64,000 nt of DNA, from contig NC_022567.1 of NCBI RefSeq assembly GCF_000478885.1, positions 124,001 through 188,000 of the forward strand, in the 5' to 3' direction. A program made the position numbers and the translations under genes. This document shows, in pieces, positions 13,401-25,400 of this stretch; within the stretch, counting starts at the first letter, position 1; every line of letters begins with the position of its first letter. Source of the stretch: Adlercreutzia equolifaciens DSM 19450. GTDB lineage: Bacteria > Actinomycetota > Coriobacteriia > Coriobacteriales > Eggerthellaceae. The notes below the pieces were generated by a model. The model saw only the letters and a list, made by a program, of their open reading frames with translations, did not search any database and was not told where the DNA came from.

Positions 13401-16400
13401 ATCTCATTTCTTGGGGCGGCAGCGATTCGGCCGATGCTGGGGCGAAGAAGGCCACTCTGATGGGGCACGTGCGCCCCACGCATCCGGTGGTGCTCGCGCG
13501 CACATTCATGCGCAGCAAGACGCCCGGTGCCAACGTGCCGAACGCCGATCAGTACGTGGCGGGCGAGACAGCGCCGACGTCGCTGGGTCTTGCCGGCCCG
13601 CTCTCTTACAGCGCGTATTACGGAGGCTACACGAGCGGCTGGACGAACTCCTATCGCGGCGAGAGCGGCTCGGGCTATCGCTTTATCTTGAACAACAGCG
13701 GAAGCTCGCACGAGCGCTTGGGCACCATGCGCAAAGGCTTCTTCACGACAAGCGGCGTGCCCTACGAGTATTTCGATCACGATGCCGACGATGTGAATGA
13801 GGTGTGCGGCTTCGAGGCCAACTATGTCGTGCTCTCGAATAAACTGTTCGAGGTGACCTCGCTGAACAGCTTCGTCATTACCTACCGCGAGATTGAGGCT
13901 GCTGCCGATGCGCAGAACAGCTCGCTTACCGTACCGGCGGAATATCTGAAGGCTGTGGCCGCAGGGGAGAGTTTGCCCGCCGACGCTCTGGTGGGAGATA
14001 CGGCCGCCTCTGAAGTGCTTTCGCTTGATGAGGCCGGCAACGTGCTTATCGCCAAGAAGGCTTGGGGCGATAACTACCTTATCAACACGACGGCCACCTT
14101 CCGTGATTTCAAATACACGGGCGGCGACAGCAGTATCTTTATCGAGTATTGGGGTGCCGGCACGCACCGCATGGTGAACAAGGACGTCACGGCCACGTTC
14201 CGTACCGATTTTGTACGTGGAGCTTGGAATACCGGCACGTTCTACAACCATCGCTGCCCCAATGGCAATCTTGTTTCGGGCTGGGATCCGCATTCCGCCT
14301 CGCAGAGCTGCCGCTTGAACGTCACCTTGTACCCCGTGCGTCCCGATGTGTACACGGGTTCCTATATCGAGGAAGAGACGCAGGGCAACGCCGCGACAAC
14401 GCTGTATAACGGCGACTCGCGCGCCAGCACCATCGCATCGCAGAACCAGAACGCCGCGAACATCATTGCGAACGGCGGGCGCCCCGATTATGCCAACATG
14501 GAGAAGTACCATCCGAAGCCCATTGCCTATGTGGGCGAGCTGGGAGCGGGTTACCGTGCGCGTCTGACGAACAGCTCGAACTATGCGCTCACGGATGGCG
14601 CCACCTTCACGCTGGGCACCATCAACCCGCGCACGGCCACCGATCATGCGGGTATTGCCGACACGCTCGGTTTCCACACGACGGCGCTTATGCTTTCAAG
14701 CAGGCTCGTTAAGCAGGACGTATCCAAGATTGAGAGCATTACCGTTAAATACTATCCGCCGACGCTCGTGCACGACAACCTGACGAACGTCGACAAGAAC
14801 ACGAGCCCCGATTCCGACGCGCGCACGGCGAGCGGGCTTAAGTCGGTAGTGTTTAGCGCCGACGCCGAGGGCAGCTACAACCTGGACACCCTGCTTTCTA
14901 CAGCCGATGAAAACGGCAACGTTGTCATTCTCGAGAGCATGTGGCTCTACGGCGATGTGGCGCAAGTAGTCATTGAGTTTGAGCAGGTGGCCAAGAATCT
15001 GACGGGCAGCGATATCTTCGTTGATCTGTATGGCTACACCACCGACTCGCCGAACGTCAACGACGAATACCGCGAGCTGCTCTACACCGAGGAGGACCAG
15101 CAGTATTGTTCGAACCATGGATGGAATGCAGGCTGCGGCTCTACCGCAGACCGCAACTTCTACTATGGCGACAACTACTATGTCATCGTGAACGTGCCCT
15201 CGAGCTTCAAAGCGAAGTACAAGGTGAATGATGCCTACTTTGCCAAGAACGGCTATTACACGCCGTGGAGTGGCATCAACGGATGCACGACGGTAAACGG
15301 CACGAATGAGGACACCACCGAATCGTCCTATGCCGAGCTGTTCTCTATCGCCGGCAAGCCCGATTTGGCAGTGGCCGCTTGGTCGTACCACAGCGATGAC
15401 GAAAATGCCGATCCCGAGACGATCACTCCCTCTTCCAGCTCGGTGGAGTCGCGCTTCAAGATCGGCCATTCGGGGTATCGCTATCGGGTGACCAACACCG
15501 GTCGCGGCATGGAGCGCGCCACGATCACGGTGGGCCCCATCTACTCCGAGGCCATTCCCGGCACCGACGATGTCGAGGACTACGCCTTCAAGCGTCGCGG
15601 TTTCGAGACCGAGAAAATCACTATCAGCAAGGGCTTGCTTGAATCGGGCAGCATCGCTCAGGTGCGCTTTACGTACTACACGGCGGCCGACGTGAAAGAG
15701 GATGTCACGTACGCCTTCGACGATCTGAAGGCGCTGGCTGGTGTTGCGACGGCCGCAAGCGGCAATCTTGTCGTGCCCGCATCAGCTTGGAACAATGGGT
15801 ACCTGGAGAAGGCCGAGCTGTTCTTGAGTTCGTTCCGCGCGAACGTAGGCGCTGACAAGAACGCCTATGTTGACGTATTCGGCGCAACGACCGCTGTTGT
15901 GAAGGGCGGCATGAGCCTATCCTGCAACTTCAAGAGCAACCGCGAGATACCGGAATGGAACTGGGGCACTGCGCATACCCATGGCAATTCGTTCAACACG
16001 TTCTCCGTCAGCTCGGGGGTTTATGGCACCTTCACCCTGTGCAACTGGGGCGGTGCGAACAGTTCGAGCGTCGTGCATGCCGACGTGACCTCGTCCTCGC
16101 GTCTGTACGGGCGCCTCTATCATACGAGCCCTGCCCTTACTGCCGAGGCGTTCATGCATTCGGCGCGCCCCGGTGCCACCAACGCCGATTCTGACGACGG
16201 CGCCTACGCCAAACGAGTGACCCACGCCTCCAATGCGACTGACAACAGCTACAGCCCGATGAACTCGTATTACGAAGAGGACGGCTCGGGCTATCGCTTC
16301 ACGATGGCGAACAACACCGCCTTCCCGATGCGCAAGGCGCTGCTTGCCACCAACAACTACATCCCTGCGCAGTACCACGACTACGACGGCGACGGTGTGG

Positions 16401-19400
16401 CCGAGAACGTTGGCTTCACCACCGACTACGTGGTCGTATCCAAGGGGCTTATCGCATCGTTGTCGGGCAACAACAACGGTGGCACGGCACTCGCCGAGCT
16501 CACGGTGGACTACAGCGCTACGGGCGATGTGACCACCACTCTCGAGACGATCACCAACGACGATGGAACGACAAGTACCATCACGCATACGTCTTCCAAT
16601 GTGAAGTCGATCACAATATCGGGAGCCGTCCTCATGGCGGCCGTTGAGCGCGGCTACGTAGCGGGCGGTACGGCGCAGGTGTACGACACCACGGCCTTGG
16701 CGGCCAACGGTCAGCCGATTACGTCCGACATGGTGTTTATGGACGCTGACGGTAACTTACTTGTTGCGAAGAGCGTTTGGAGCGACGCAAATGATGCGAA
16801 TTCGTATCTGCGCGGCTTCACCCTGAAGATGCGCAACTTCAAGACGCAGGGCGTTGCCGATGCGGCGTTTGTGGAGTTGTGGGGCACGGGCACTCACCGC
16901 ATGGTCGACCAGGACCTCTCCGCTACGTTCAAGACCGACTTCCTCACCGATTCGTGGAATACGGACGATTGGGCGATTTACGGCTACAATTCGGATGGGC
17001 AAATCGTCTCTACCTCCTACAAAGCCAACTCTCCCTACATCGTGAGCGATGCGACGCGCTTGAACGTCGTGCTCACACCCGTGCGCCCGCGCATCGATAT
17101 GTGGTCGTACAAGAACGCCACGGTGGCCTATGACCAGGCGGCATCGGTTGCCCTGTATACCACGGCGCGCCCGACGCAGGCGACGCGCACGTACACGCTG
17201 AACGGTCATTCCTCGACGCTTTACACGTTCGAGGGCACGCGTCCCCGTGCTTACTACGAGAGCGAGACGGTAGGCTATCGCGCCCGCGTCACGAATGCGT
17301 CGAACTACGCTATGACCCATGGTGCGAAGATCACGTTGGGAACGCTTAACCCGCAGACCACCTACGATGGCTATGACTACAACACCTATCCGGGCCTCAT
17401 TGGCAAGGTCGGCTTCCATACCAGCACCGCCACGCTGACGAAATCTATCTTCGAGGCATCGAAGAAAGACGACGGCACGCCGACGCTCGGCCTTACCCTG
17501 AAATACGCTACCTACACGTACAACGCCACGGGAGCGGTGGATCTGACGAATGTCTCAAGCCTCACGCTGACCCCCGAACAGGTAGCCGATTTGTTCGAGA
17601 CGGGCGGCGAGAATCTGTCGCTCACGGAGGGCGGAGACACGCTGCTTTCGGCCTTCGCCACGCGCGATGAGGCGGGCAACGTGGCGCTGGACGACAGTCT
17701 GTGGCTTGGAAGCGATCTGGTGTCTGTCGAACTGAATTACGGCTTCTTCAAGAAGAACCTCGCTGCGAGCGATAGCGCCTACATTGATCTGTTCGGCTAT
17801 GCGAACGACTCGCCCAATGCTTCTGCGAAACGTATCGACCAAAGCGTGCGCTACTGCAGCAACCATGGATTCGATCCGACGTGTGGTGGTACGTCCTATG
17901 GCGCTACGTGGGATCGCTACTATACCGAGGTCAACCTGCCGGCATCCTTTGGCACGACGTACAACATTGAGAACTGGGATGGCTTGGCCGATAGCTATGC
18001 GCTCTACGACGACAACATTTACGGCGAGCTGAACAAGACGACCGACTATGGCGTGCTGTTCGCTCAGATGTCGCCGGGCAACCCGCAGGTATACGGCCGC
18101 GCCTACTTCAGCGCGGGCATGACGGTGCCCTTCTCGCAGGCGGTGACCGAGATTGACGACACGGCTCAGGCGTATCTGCGCTATGACGGGGCGGGCTACC
18201 GCTTCCACTATACGAACGAGCAGCCGCTTGCCAACAACGGTATCGGCTTGAACTACAACGCCAACGTTTACGACGGCTCCTATGAGCTGTTCGATTCGTA
18301 TATCAACGTGGGTACCGTGCCGGCAGAGAGCGTTCCTGCTGACGAGATGGGCGACTACGCCAACGATTACCGCTCCTACGATGCTCGCTTCGTATCGCTG
18401 TCGAAGGGCCTCATGGAGGCGACCAAGTGGGATCATAACGGGCTGACGCCGAATGCTACGGCGGGCAATGCCCTCGACACCATTGTGGTCAAGGCGTACG
18501 TGCCGGCAGGCGGATCGCACCTCGATGGAGTTGAAGTAGTGGAGGGCGAGGACGGCTCTGTCGTCGGCATGATGGGTCAGCAGATTGATGACGATCCGGC
18601 CGACGACGAGGCGTTCTTCGAGGCCGCGCAGGCCGCGGGCGCCGTGACGATTGCCGGTCCCGATGCTGCAGGCATCACGACGTTCACCTTTGACGCCCAG
18701 AAGCTCATTGCCATTGCGGCAGCGGAGGAGGGATCTTCCCTGTTCCTCGATGCGGAGGGCAACTTCGTGCTTCCCCGGGCGTTGTGGAAGTCGGGTTATT
18801 TGAACAACGTGCGCATCAACATGAGCCACTTCAACAAGAATGTGGGCATGGCCCAAAACGCAACGGTGGACGTGCTGGGCGATGTGGATGTGGTTGACCG
18901 CGTGGGCCTCCGCTCGACCTTTGGCACCAATTACGAGAACATGGGCCTTCCTGTCGGTCTTGACCTGGCGACGGGAAGCGATTGGGCGTATTTGAACGCC
19001 AAGGTGCATCCGGTGCAGCCGCGCGTGACGTCCAAGACCTTTGTGGAGGCGGCCGTTCCGGGCGATACCACTGTGGCGCTGGCCGACGAGACTATCACGG
19101 TGCTCGGCAACAAGGACGCCGGCTATCGCTTCACGCTTTCCAACCCGACCGCCTTCGAGATGGAAAACGCCCGCCTGCGGGTGGAAACCATGAAGACCAT
19201 CGGCGTGAAGAACCAGTGGCGCGGCTTCGATACCGATACGCTGTATTTGAGCCCCGCCCTCGTCGAGGCCATTTCTACCCACCACAACTACAAGAATGAC
19301 GAAGGCACCTGGGAGCCGATTCCGGATGAGAATCGTCGCTTCATGTTGGAGGGCGCCTACGTTGAGGTAGAGCTGCTCAAGCGCGACAGCGCTCCTTCCG

Positions 19401-22400
19401 AGCTGCCCATCGATGCCGACGGCGATGGTGTGACCGACCAGGATGCCGATGGCAACGACTTGTACGAGGATCAGATCATCGTCGAAGCGGCCGATATCGC
19501 GACAAGCCTCACGAACGGCAACACGATCGTGAAGCGCACCATCGACCTGTTCGGCATCTACGATGAGGCCACGGACACGGTGACCACGCAGTTCTACGAC
19601 GACGCTACGGGATCCATCTCTATCCCGTCGACGGCGTGGGATGGCGACAACTACTACCTCATCGCCGCCACCTTCCATTTCAAGAGCTTCGATAAGAACG
19701 TGAGCCTGCCGGCCAACCCGGCGATATCGGCTGCTACCGATCCCTTCGTGGAGTTCTTCGGCGCTCCCACCCGTGCGGGCAAGTACGATGCGAGCAACAA
19801 CCTGCAAAGGCTCGATATGCCGCTCACGGGTCTGTTCTCCACCGACTACCTTACCGAGTCGTGGAACACGGTGGACTACAACGCCGCCGCAAGCCCCGCA
19901 CAGGATCGCTGGACGCGCGACCGCGACAGCTCGCTCATGTACGCCAAGACCGCGCTGCCGCGCCTGACCACGTACTTGAACTGGACTGGTGCCGACGCCA
20001 ATGGTGTGACAGGAGCGACGCTTTCGAACCTGAACAAGGGCACGAACGCCACAACCGTTCCCTATCGTTGGGGTGAGACGGCTGTCACCTACCAGAAGCT
20101 TGTTGGCTCCTCCACCCGTGTGACGGTGCCCACCGAGCGCGTCTGGTACTCCTACATTTTCGAGAACACCGCTGCCGCTCCGGCCCAGGAGACCTACCTC
20201 GATTTCACGCTTGATGGCATGTACAAGCAGGGGGCGACGGACGGTCGCGCCCGCGGCTTCTATGCCCACACCTTCGAGCTGGACGGCTTCACGAAGCAGG
20301 ATGACGGCACCTGGGTCCATCGCACGGGCACCATTCCGAATCTCATGCTGTTCAAGTATTCCGGCACCGCCGCTGCCACGACGGTCACGGGCGATTCCAC
20401 CGCCACGCCGTGGGCTACCATTGCGCTCACGGATGCGTTCCTGGATGCCCATGTGGTGACGACGGGCACGACGGATAACGGCACGACGGCCGATGGCACG
20501 CTGGTGGTCGATCTGACTGAGGCCGGCATCGCCGCGCTTACGACTGAGGGCGCTATCCAGTTCGGTGGAGTGCCGACGTGGGATTACGTATCCACGGTGC
20601 GCCTCGATATGGCTGTCATGGATGCCACCACCACGGTGGCCAACGGCAAGGCCCTGCGCGCTCGCCTGTTCGGCGAGGTGCAGACCCATGGCGCCTCCAC
20701 CGGCACCAACACCTACGACAACCGCATCAAATCCACCCAGGAGATCTTCCCGCGCACGCCGTTCTACGACCAGATTCTGCGCGTGCAGGACAACGAGAAC
20801 TGGATCGGTCAGTACGATGCCTACACCTCGTCGCGTTCCTTCCGTCTGGAGCATACGGGCCATCCCTCGTTGGCCGCAGCCGCTTCAAGCAGCAACGGCT
20901 TCGATGGCTCCTCGAACTCCTATGTTGAAGTGGGCAACAAGATGGATGGCACGGGGTACGCGTTTACCAACCGCGCCAAGACCGGCTTGACGTACTACAC
21001 CACGACGAATGCCAATGGCGTCGTGTCCTACCACAACGTGGACACGGTTTACAACCGCGCCGATTCAGCGACGATGACGGTCACCTTCGACAGCGTGAGC
21101 CAGAAGGTCACCCCGGTGACGGCGCTGAACGATACGTCTGAGGACGCGAAAGACTTCTTCAAGGGTCGCTCCACCGTGCGCGGGTTCAAGACCCAGGTGC
21201 TCGATTTCTCGAGTCAGCTTTTGCTGGCGGGCGATCTGAAGGCCGTCGTCATCAACTACCGCATGCCGAACAACGCGTCTGCCACCGATACGCTTACCCG
21301 CGATCAGCTTGAAGCCAATGGCGACGCCTGGCGCGTCACGTTGGCGAGCAACTCCGCGACAAGCGCTCATGCGGCTGGCTATGTGACGAGCGTGCAGCTG
21401 CAGTACCACTCGCTCGAGCCGTTCTGGAACACCGGGCGCAACGACGTCACGGTGACCGCCACGGGTATCTCCGACTGGTACAACAGCCGCGAGAACTCAA
21501 GATCGGGTTGCGTCATCAGCGGTGGCCATCAGATTTCCACCAACTACACGGCCAACAAGTCGAATACGACAAACGGTCTTGAGCCCAACGTGACCGAGAC
21601 CATGCTGCACACGCACTTCACGTTCGCGCAGACGAGTGCCTACGATACGCGCTCGTCCGCCAATAACTGCGCCGCGCTTTCGGTGCCCCGCAGCTGGCTC
21701 GGCGTGAACACCTACGTGCAGTACGGTACCGAGGCCTACAACGAGAAGACCTGGGACGAGGGCCTGGGTACGGTGTCCTCCACGCCGAACCTGAATTACT
21801 GGCATAACTCCAACGCCTCAAGCATCTGGTATATCGATAACGGTGCCTATTATGTGAAAGGCAACTCGCGCAACAGCGTCAATGTTCAGATGCAGATGAC
21901 CATCAACTGCTCGGTGGCCATGGACGTTACCTTCGAGGTATATGCTTCAACTGAGGGCTACTACGACAAGCTCATCATGTACGACAACGGCACGGAGCGC
22001 GGCCGTTGGTCGGGCAGCGTCTCGTGGCCCAAGCAGACCGTGCGTCTCGCCGCCGGCAGCCACAACATCATCTTCGCCTATGTGAAGGACGGCTCGGTGT
22101 CGCGCGGCAGCGACATGGTCGGCGTGCGCAACATCAAGTACACCTCCGATGAGTACACCTTCGGCCAGCTGAACGCCAACTCCGACAAGAACCTCACCGA
22201 GGTGTCGGTGCCCTACGGCAAAACGTTCCAGTTCTGGGCGAACCTGCGCAATATCTCGAGCGACGCGCCGCTGAATACGGTGCAGAACGGGCTTGTTACC
22301 AAATACGGCTCGGGCAAGCTGCAGGACTCGAAGAGCGGCCACTCGAAGATCGACGACAACGACGTCACGCTGAACTTCCCCGTGAGCTTCGAGACGGGCA

Positions 22401-25400
22401 TCAAGACGAGCGCCACGGATACCGTGGATGCATGGACCGGCTTCCATCCGGTGAGCTTCCTCATCGATGAGGCCTACCTGAAGTGCTACCCGCAAAACGA
22501 TGACGGTAAGCCGAACCTCGTGGGCAAGCTGCGTCTGTGGGGTATCGCCACGGGTCAGATGAACAATAGTGCCGCCGACACCCAGGCGGTGAAGGTGGTC
22601 ATGGCCCCCTACTACGCCAAGGCCGACGGCACCGAAGTGCCGCTGGCGGCCAACGGCTTGAAACCTGAAGGCGCCGAGCGCCTGGCCGGCTGGTATGTGG
22701 AGTCGGTCGACAAGGCCGGCGCGACGACCACCTATAATTTCGCGGATATTGATGCGGCGAAGAAGGTGGCCTACAACGGCAGCGGTAACTTCACCTTGCC
22801 AGAGTCCATCTGGTACAACGAAGGCATCGCCTCGGTGACCCAGTTCCAGCTCTACGCCTGGAAGGACATGGCCGAGGAGCCCTCCTCCGGCACGAGCGGC
22901 ACCGTGAACAACCAGAACGTCGTCGTCAACGGCTACATGGACGCCAACTTCGAAACGGAGTCCATCATCACCGCCAAGGCCGAGACGCATCTGGATTCCT
23001 TCCGCAATCCGCCTTACACAATGCCGGCGAACGATCCGTTCAGCATCGTGCGTACCGACAGCTCGCGTGTGTTCGTGTCGAAGATGTACTTCGACACGGT
23101 GAGCCGTGCCGCCTACGCCGACGTGAACCAAGGCGAGACCATTACGGACAAGTCCGACGAAAAGGAAGAAAGTGTTCTCGACACGCTCATCGGCTTGCCG
23201 CTCAACGACACGGTGGAAGATGGCAAGACCATCAAGGGCGCTCTCACTATTCTGGAAGAGAACGGCTACGACTGCTACCTCTACGGCGACGATGCCGGCT
23301 ACACGCCCGGCGAGGGCGATCCGGCCGCGACGGACAAAAAGTACTTCACCGACTACAGTGAAACGATAGCGAAGGACTTGGTGCTCGGCGCCGAGTTCGC
23401 TGAGGATCCTGCCGCTACGGGCGCCGACAAGTTCCTGTATCACGTGACCGATGTGGGCGGCGTGGAGAGTCGCCGTCAGGTGGTGAAGATCACCCTTTCT
23501 CTGGGCAAGCAGAAGGAAGTCATCGATTACGACAGTATTATGGCGTCGGTAGTGGGCGAAACCGATATCGACGCGGCTCGCAGCACGTTGGCAGCTGGCA
23601 AGATGGACGTGCTGGATGCCGTCGTGTACGATTACTGCGAGAAGAAGGGCGGCGATGGCGAGGACGCCGATGATCCGGTCTACGCCAAGGGCCAGATTAT
23701 GCGCGTCGATACCGTCATGGCCGAAGATGATGACAAGGGCACCAAGCGCGTTGTGCAGATCGTCATTTCGCGCGGTCTCGAGCCCGACTTCTCCGACTGC
23801 GTCAACGACACCATTGAGAACGTGAGCGCGCGCTTCGCCGACGAGGCAGTCTACAGCGTGCAAATCGTGCACGTGAAGAACGACGAGTACGCCGAGGGCA
23901 AGGTCATCTCCGTGCGCGAGAAGGATCCCGAGTCCACCGACGATGAGAAGCTCACGTACCTCATCATCACCGTGAGCGACGGCCCCACCGATGCCATGGT
24001 TGAGGCCACGGCCTTCCAGGCGCTCATCACGGCCGGCACCCATCGCGACGATGTGCTGGCAGCTCTCAATGGCGACGACACGCTTGCTTTCGGCGACGAT
24101 GCCTTCGAGTACGTCATCAACGAGGTAACCGAAGAGACGAACGAGGCCGAGGCGGGCACGGTGCTCGCCATCACGCGCGTGGAAGCTCCCGAGGGCGCCG
24201 AAGCGGGCAAGCGCTATATCGACCTTACCGTGTCGAAGGGCAGCTGGACCGAGCAGCGCCGCGTGCTTCTGGCCTCCTGCCAGGGCAAGACGGTCGACGA
24301 AGTGCGCACGCTCATTGCTGCTGCCGACTTCGCTGAGTTCACCATTGTGGATGAGGCCCAGCAGGAAGAGTACAGCGAGGGAGTTGATGCGGGCAAGGTC
24401 GTCTGCGTCCACGTGGTGGACGGCGACGAGACCGGCACTCAGCTCTATCTCATCCTTTCCAAGGGGCCGCATATCACCGAGGCCATGATGGCCATGACGC
24501 CCGAAGAGGCCAAGGCGGCCTTGGAGGCGTACACCGACGTGACCTATATCGTGACGTTGGCCTACGACCCGGATGCCGTGAGCGAGACTCAGCTCGCAGG
24601 CTCCATCGTCTCCATCCAGACCACCGATGCTCCCGCCGAGGGCGCGGTGGAAGGGGCGTGCTACGTCACCATCACCGTGGCCGGCGCCGAGCCGATCACT
24701 CCCACGCCGGAGGACGAGGTGGCGGCCCAGGCCGAGCAGAATCAGGCTCAGGCTCAGGCCCTCTCCCGCATGCTCATGGCTCCCATGGCCGCTTCGGGCG
24801 CGGCGCTCTTCGCTGCAGCTCCGGCGGCGTATGCCATGACGAGCCCGAGCGCGGCTGACTCTGCGTACTACGACGCCACGACGGGCACCACCCAGGTGCT
24901 GCCTGCCGGGCCGCCCGCGGGCTATACCCGCTTCAGCAACTACACTTCCGGTTCGGGCGATTCGCACCACAGTGGGCATTCCGGCTGCTGGGGCAACTCC
25001 AACGACGAGGGCTCCGCGAACTTGTCCATCGGCTACAAGGCCCAGGGCTCCTTCCTGGCCGACTTCCGCCAGGTGCGCACGACGCCCGGCACCACGCGTC
25101 CCGAGGCGACGACGTTCATGGAGCAGGGAACTTACGGCAACTACACCATCTACGACTCGGCGTACAGCTGCCCGAGCGAGTACAACGGCACGAAGACCGC
25201 CTTCTACCAGTATGCAACGAGTGCTCCCATGCCCACGGATTCGCAGTTCGGCACGGCCATGGTGAATGCGTCGACGTCCGCGAATCTCTATGACGTTCCC
25301 GAGGCCCATATCCGTTACGACACCGTGGGCGGCATCACCTACAATGCCGGTGCGCGCGTGAAGCTGACTCAAACGTTCACCTCCACCACGCCCGGCGTGC

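Larger units (their letters stand above)
4436..21799 (+). repeat. N-module array: about 18 units in tandem
   Basis: A beta-rich unit of about 230-350 residues repeats end to end. Each copy has an opening 'G-N-x-[VL]-[IL]-P-x3-W-x2-G-[YD]-L', then 'A-[FY]-[VI]-[DE]-[LF]-[YFH]-G', then 'G-[AS]-G-[YF]-R-x4-N-x-[ST]' (for example near 5398, 6161, 6870, 7730, 8525, 9327, 13667, 14546, 16286 and 17270), then 'GF-x-T-x5-S-x2-[LF]' and a final strand ending 'YY'. Copies are diverged at DNA level, so duplication is old. I do not recognise a Pfam family; the pattern suggests paired beta-sandwiches of a stalk. From 8042 the units follow a three-member cycle (X, Y, Z). Confidence 0.8.

Noticed and set aside
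110..20863. Several shorter minus-strand frames of 300-1,400 codons
   Set aside because: All are in register with the sense codons and are mirror images of the N-module array, with low-complexity His/Arg/Val text and no recognisable domain.
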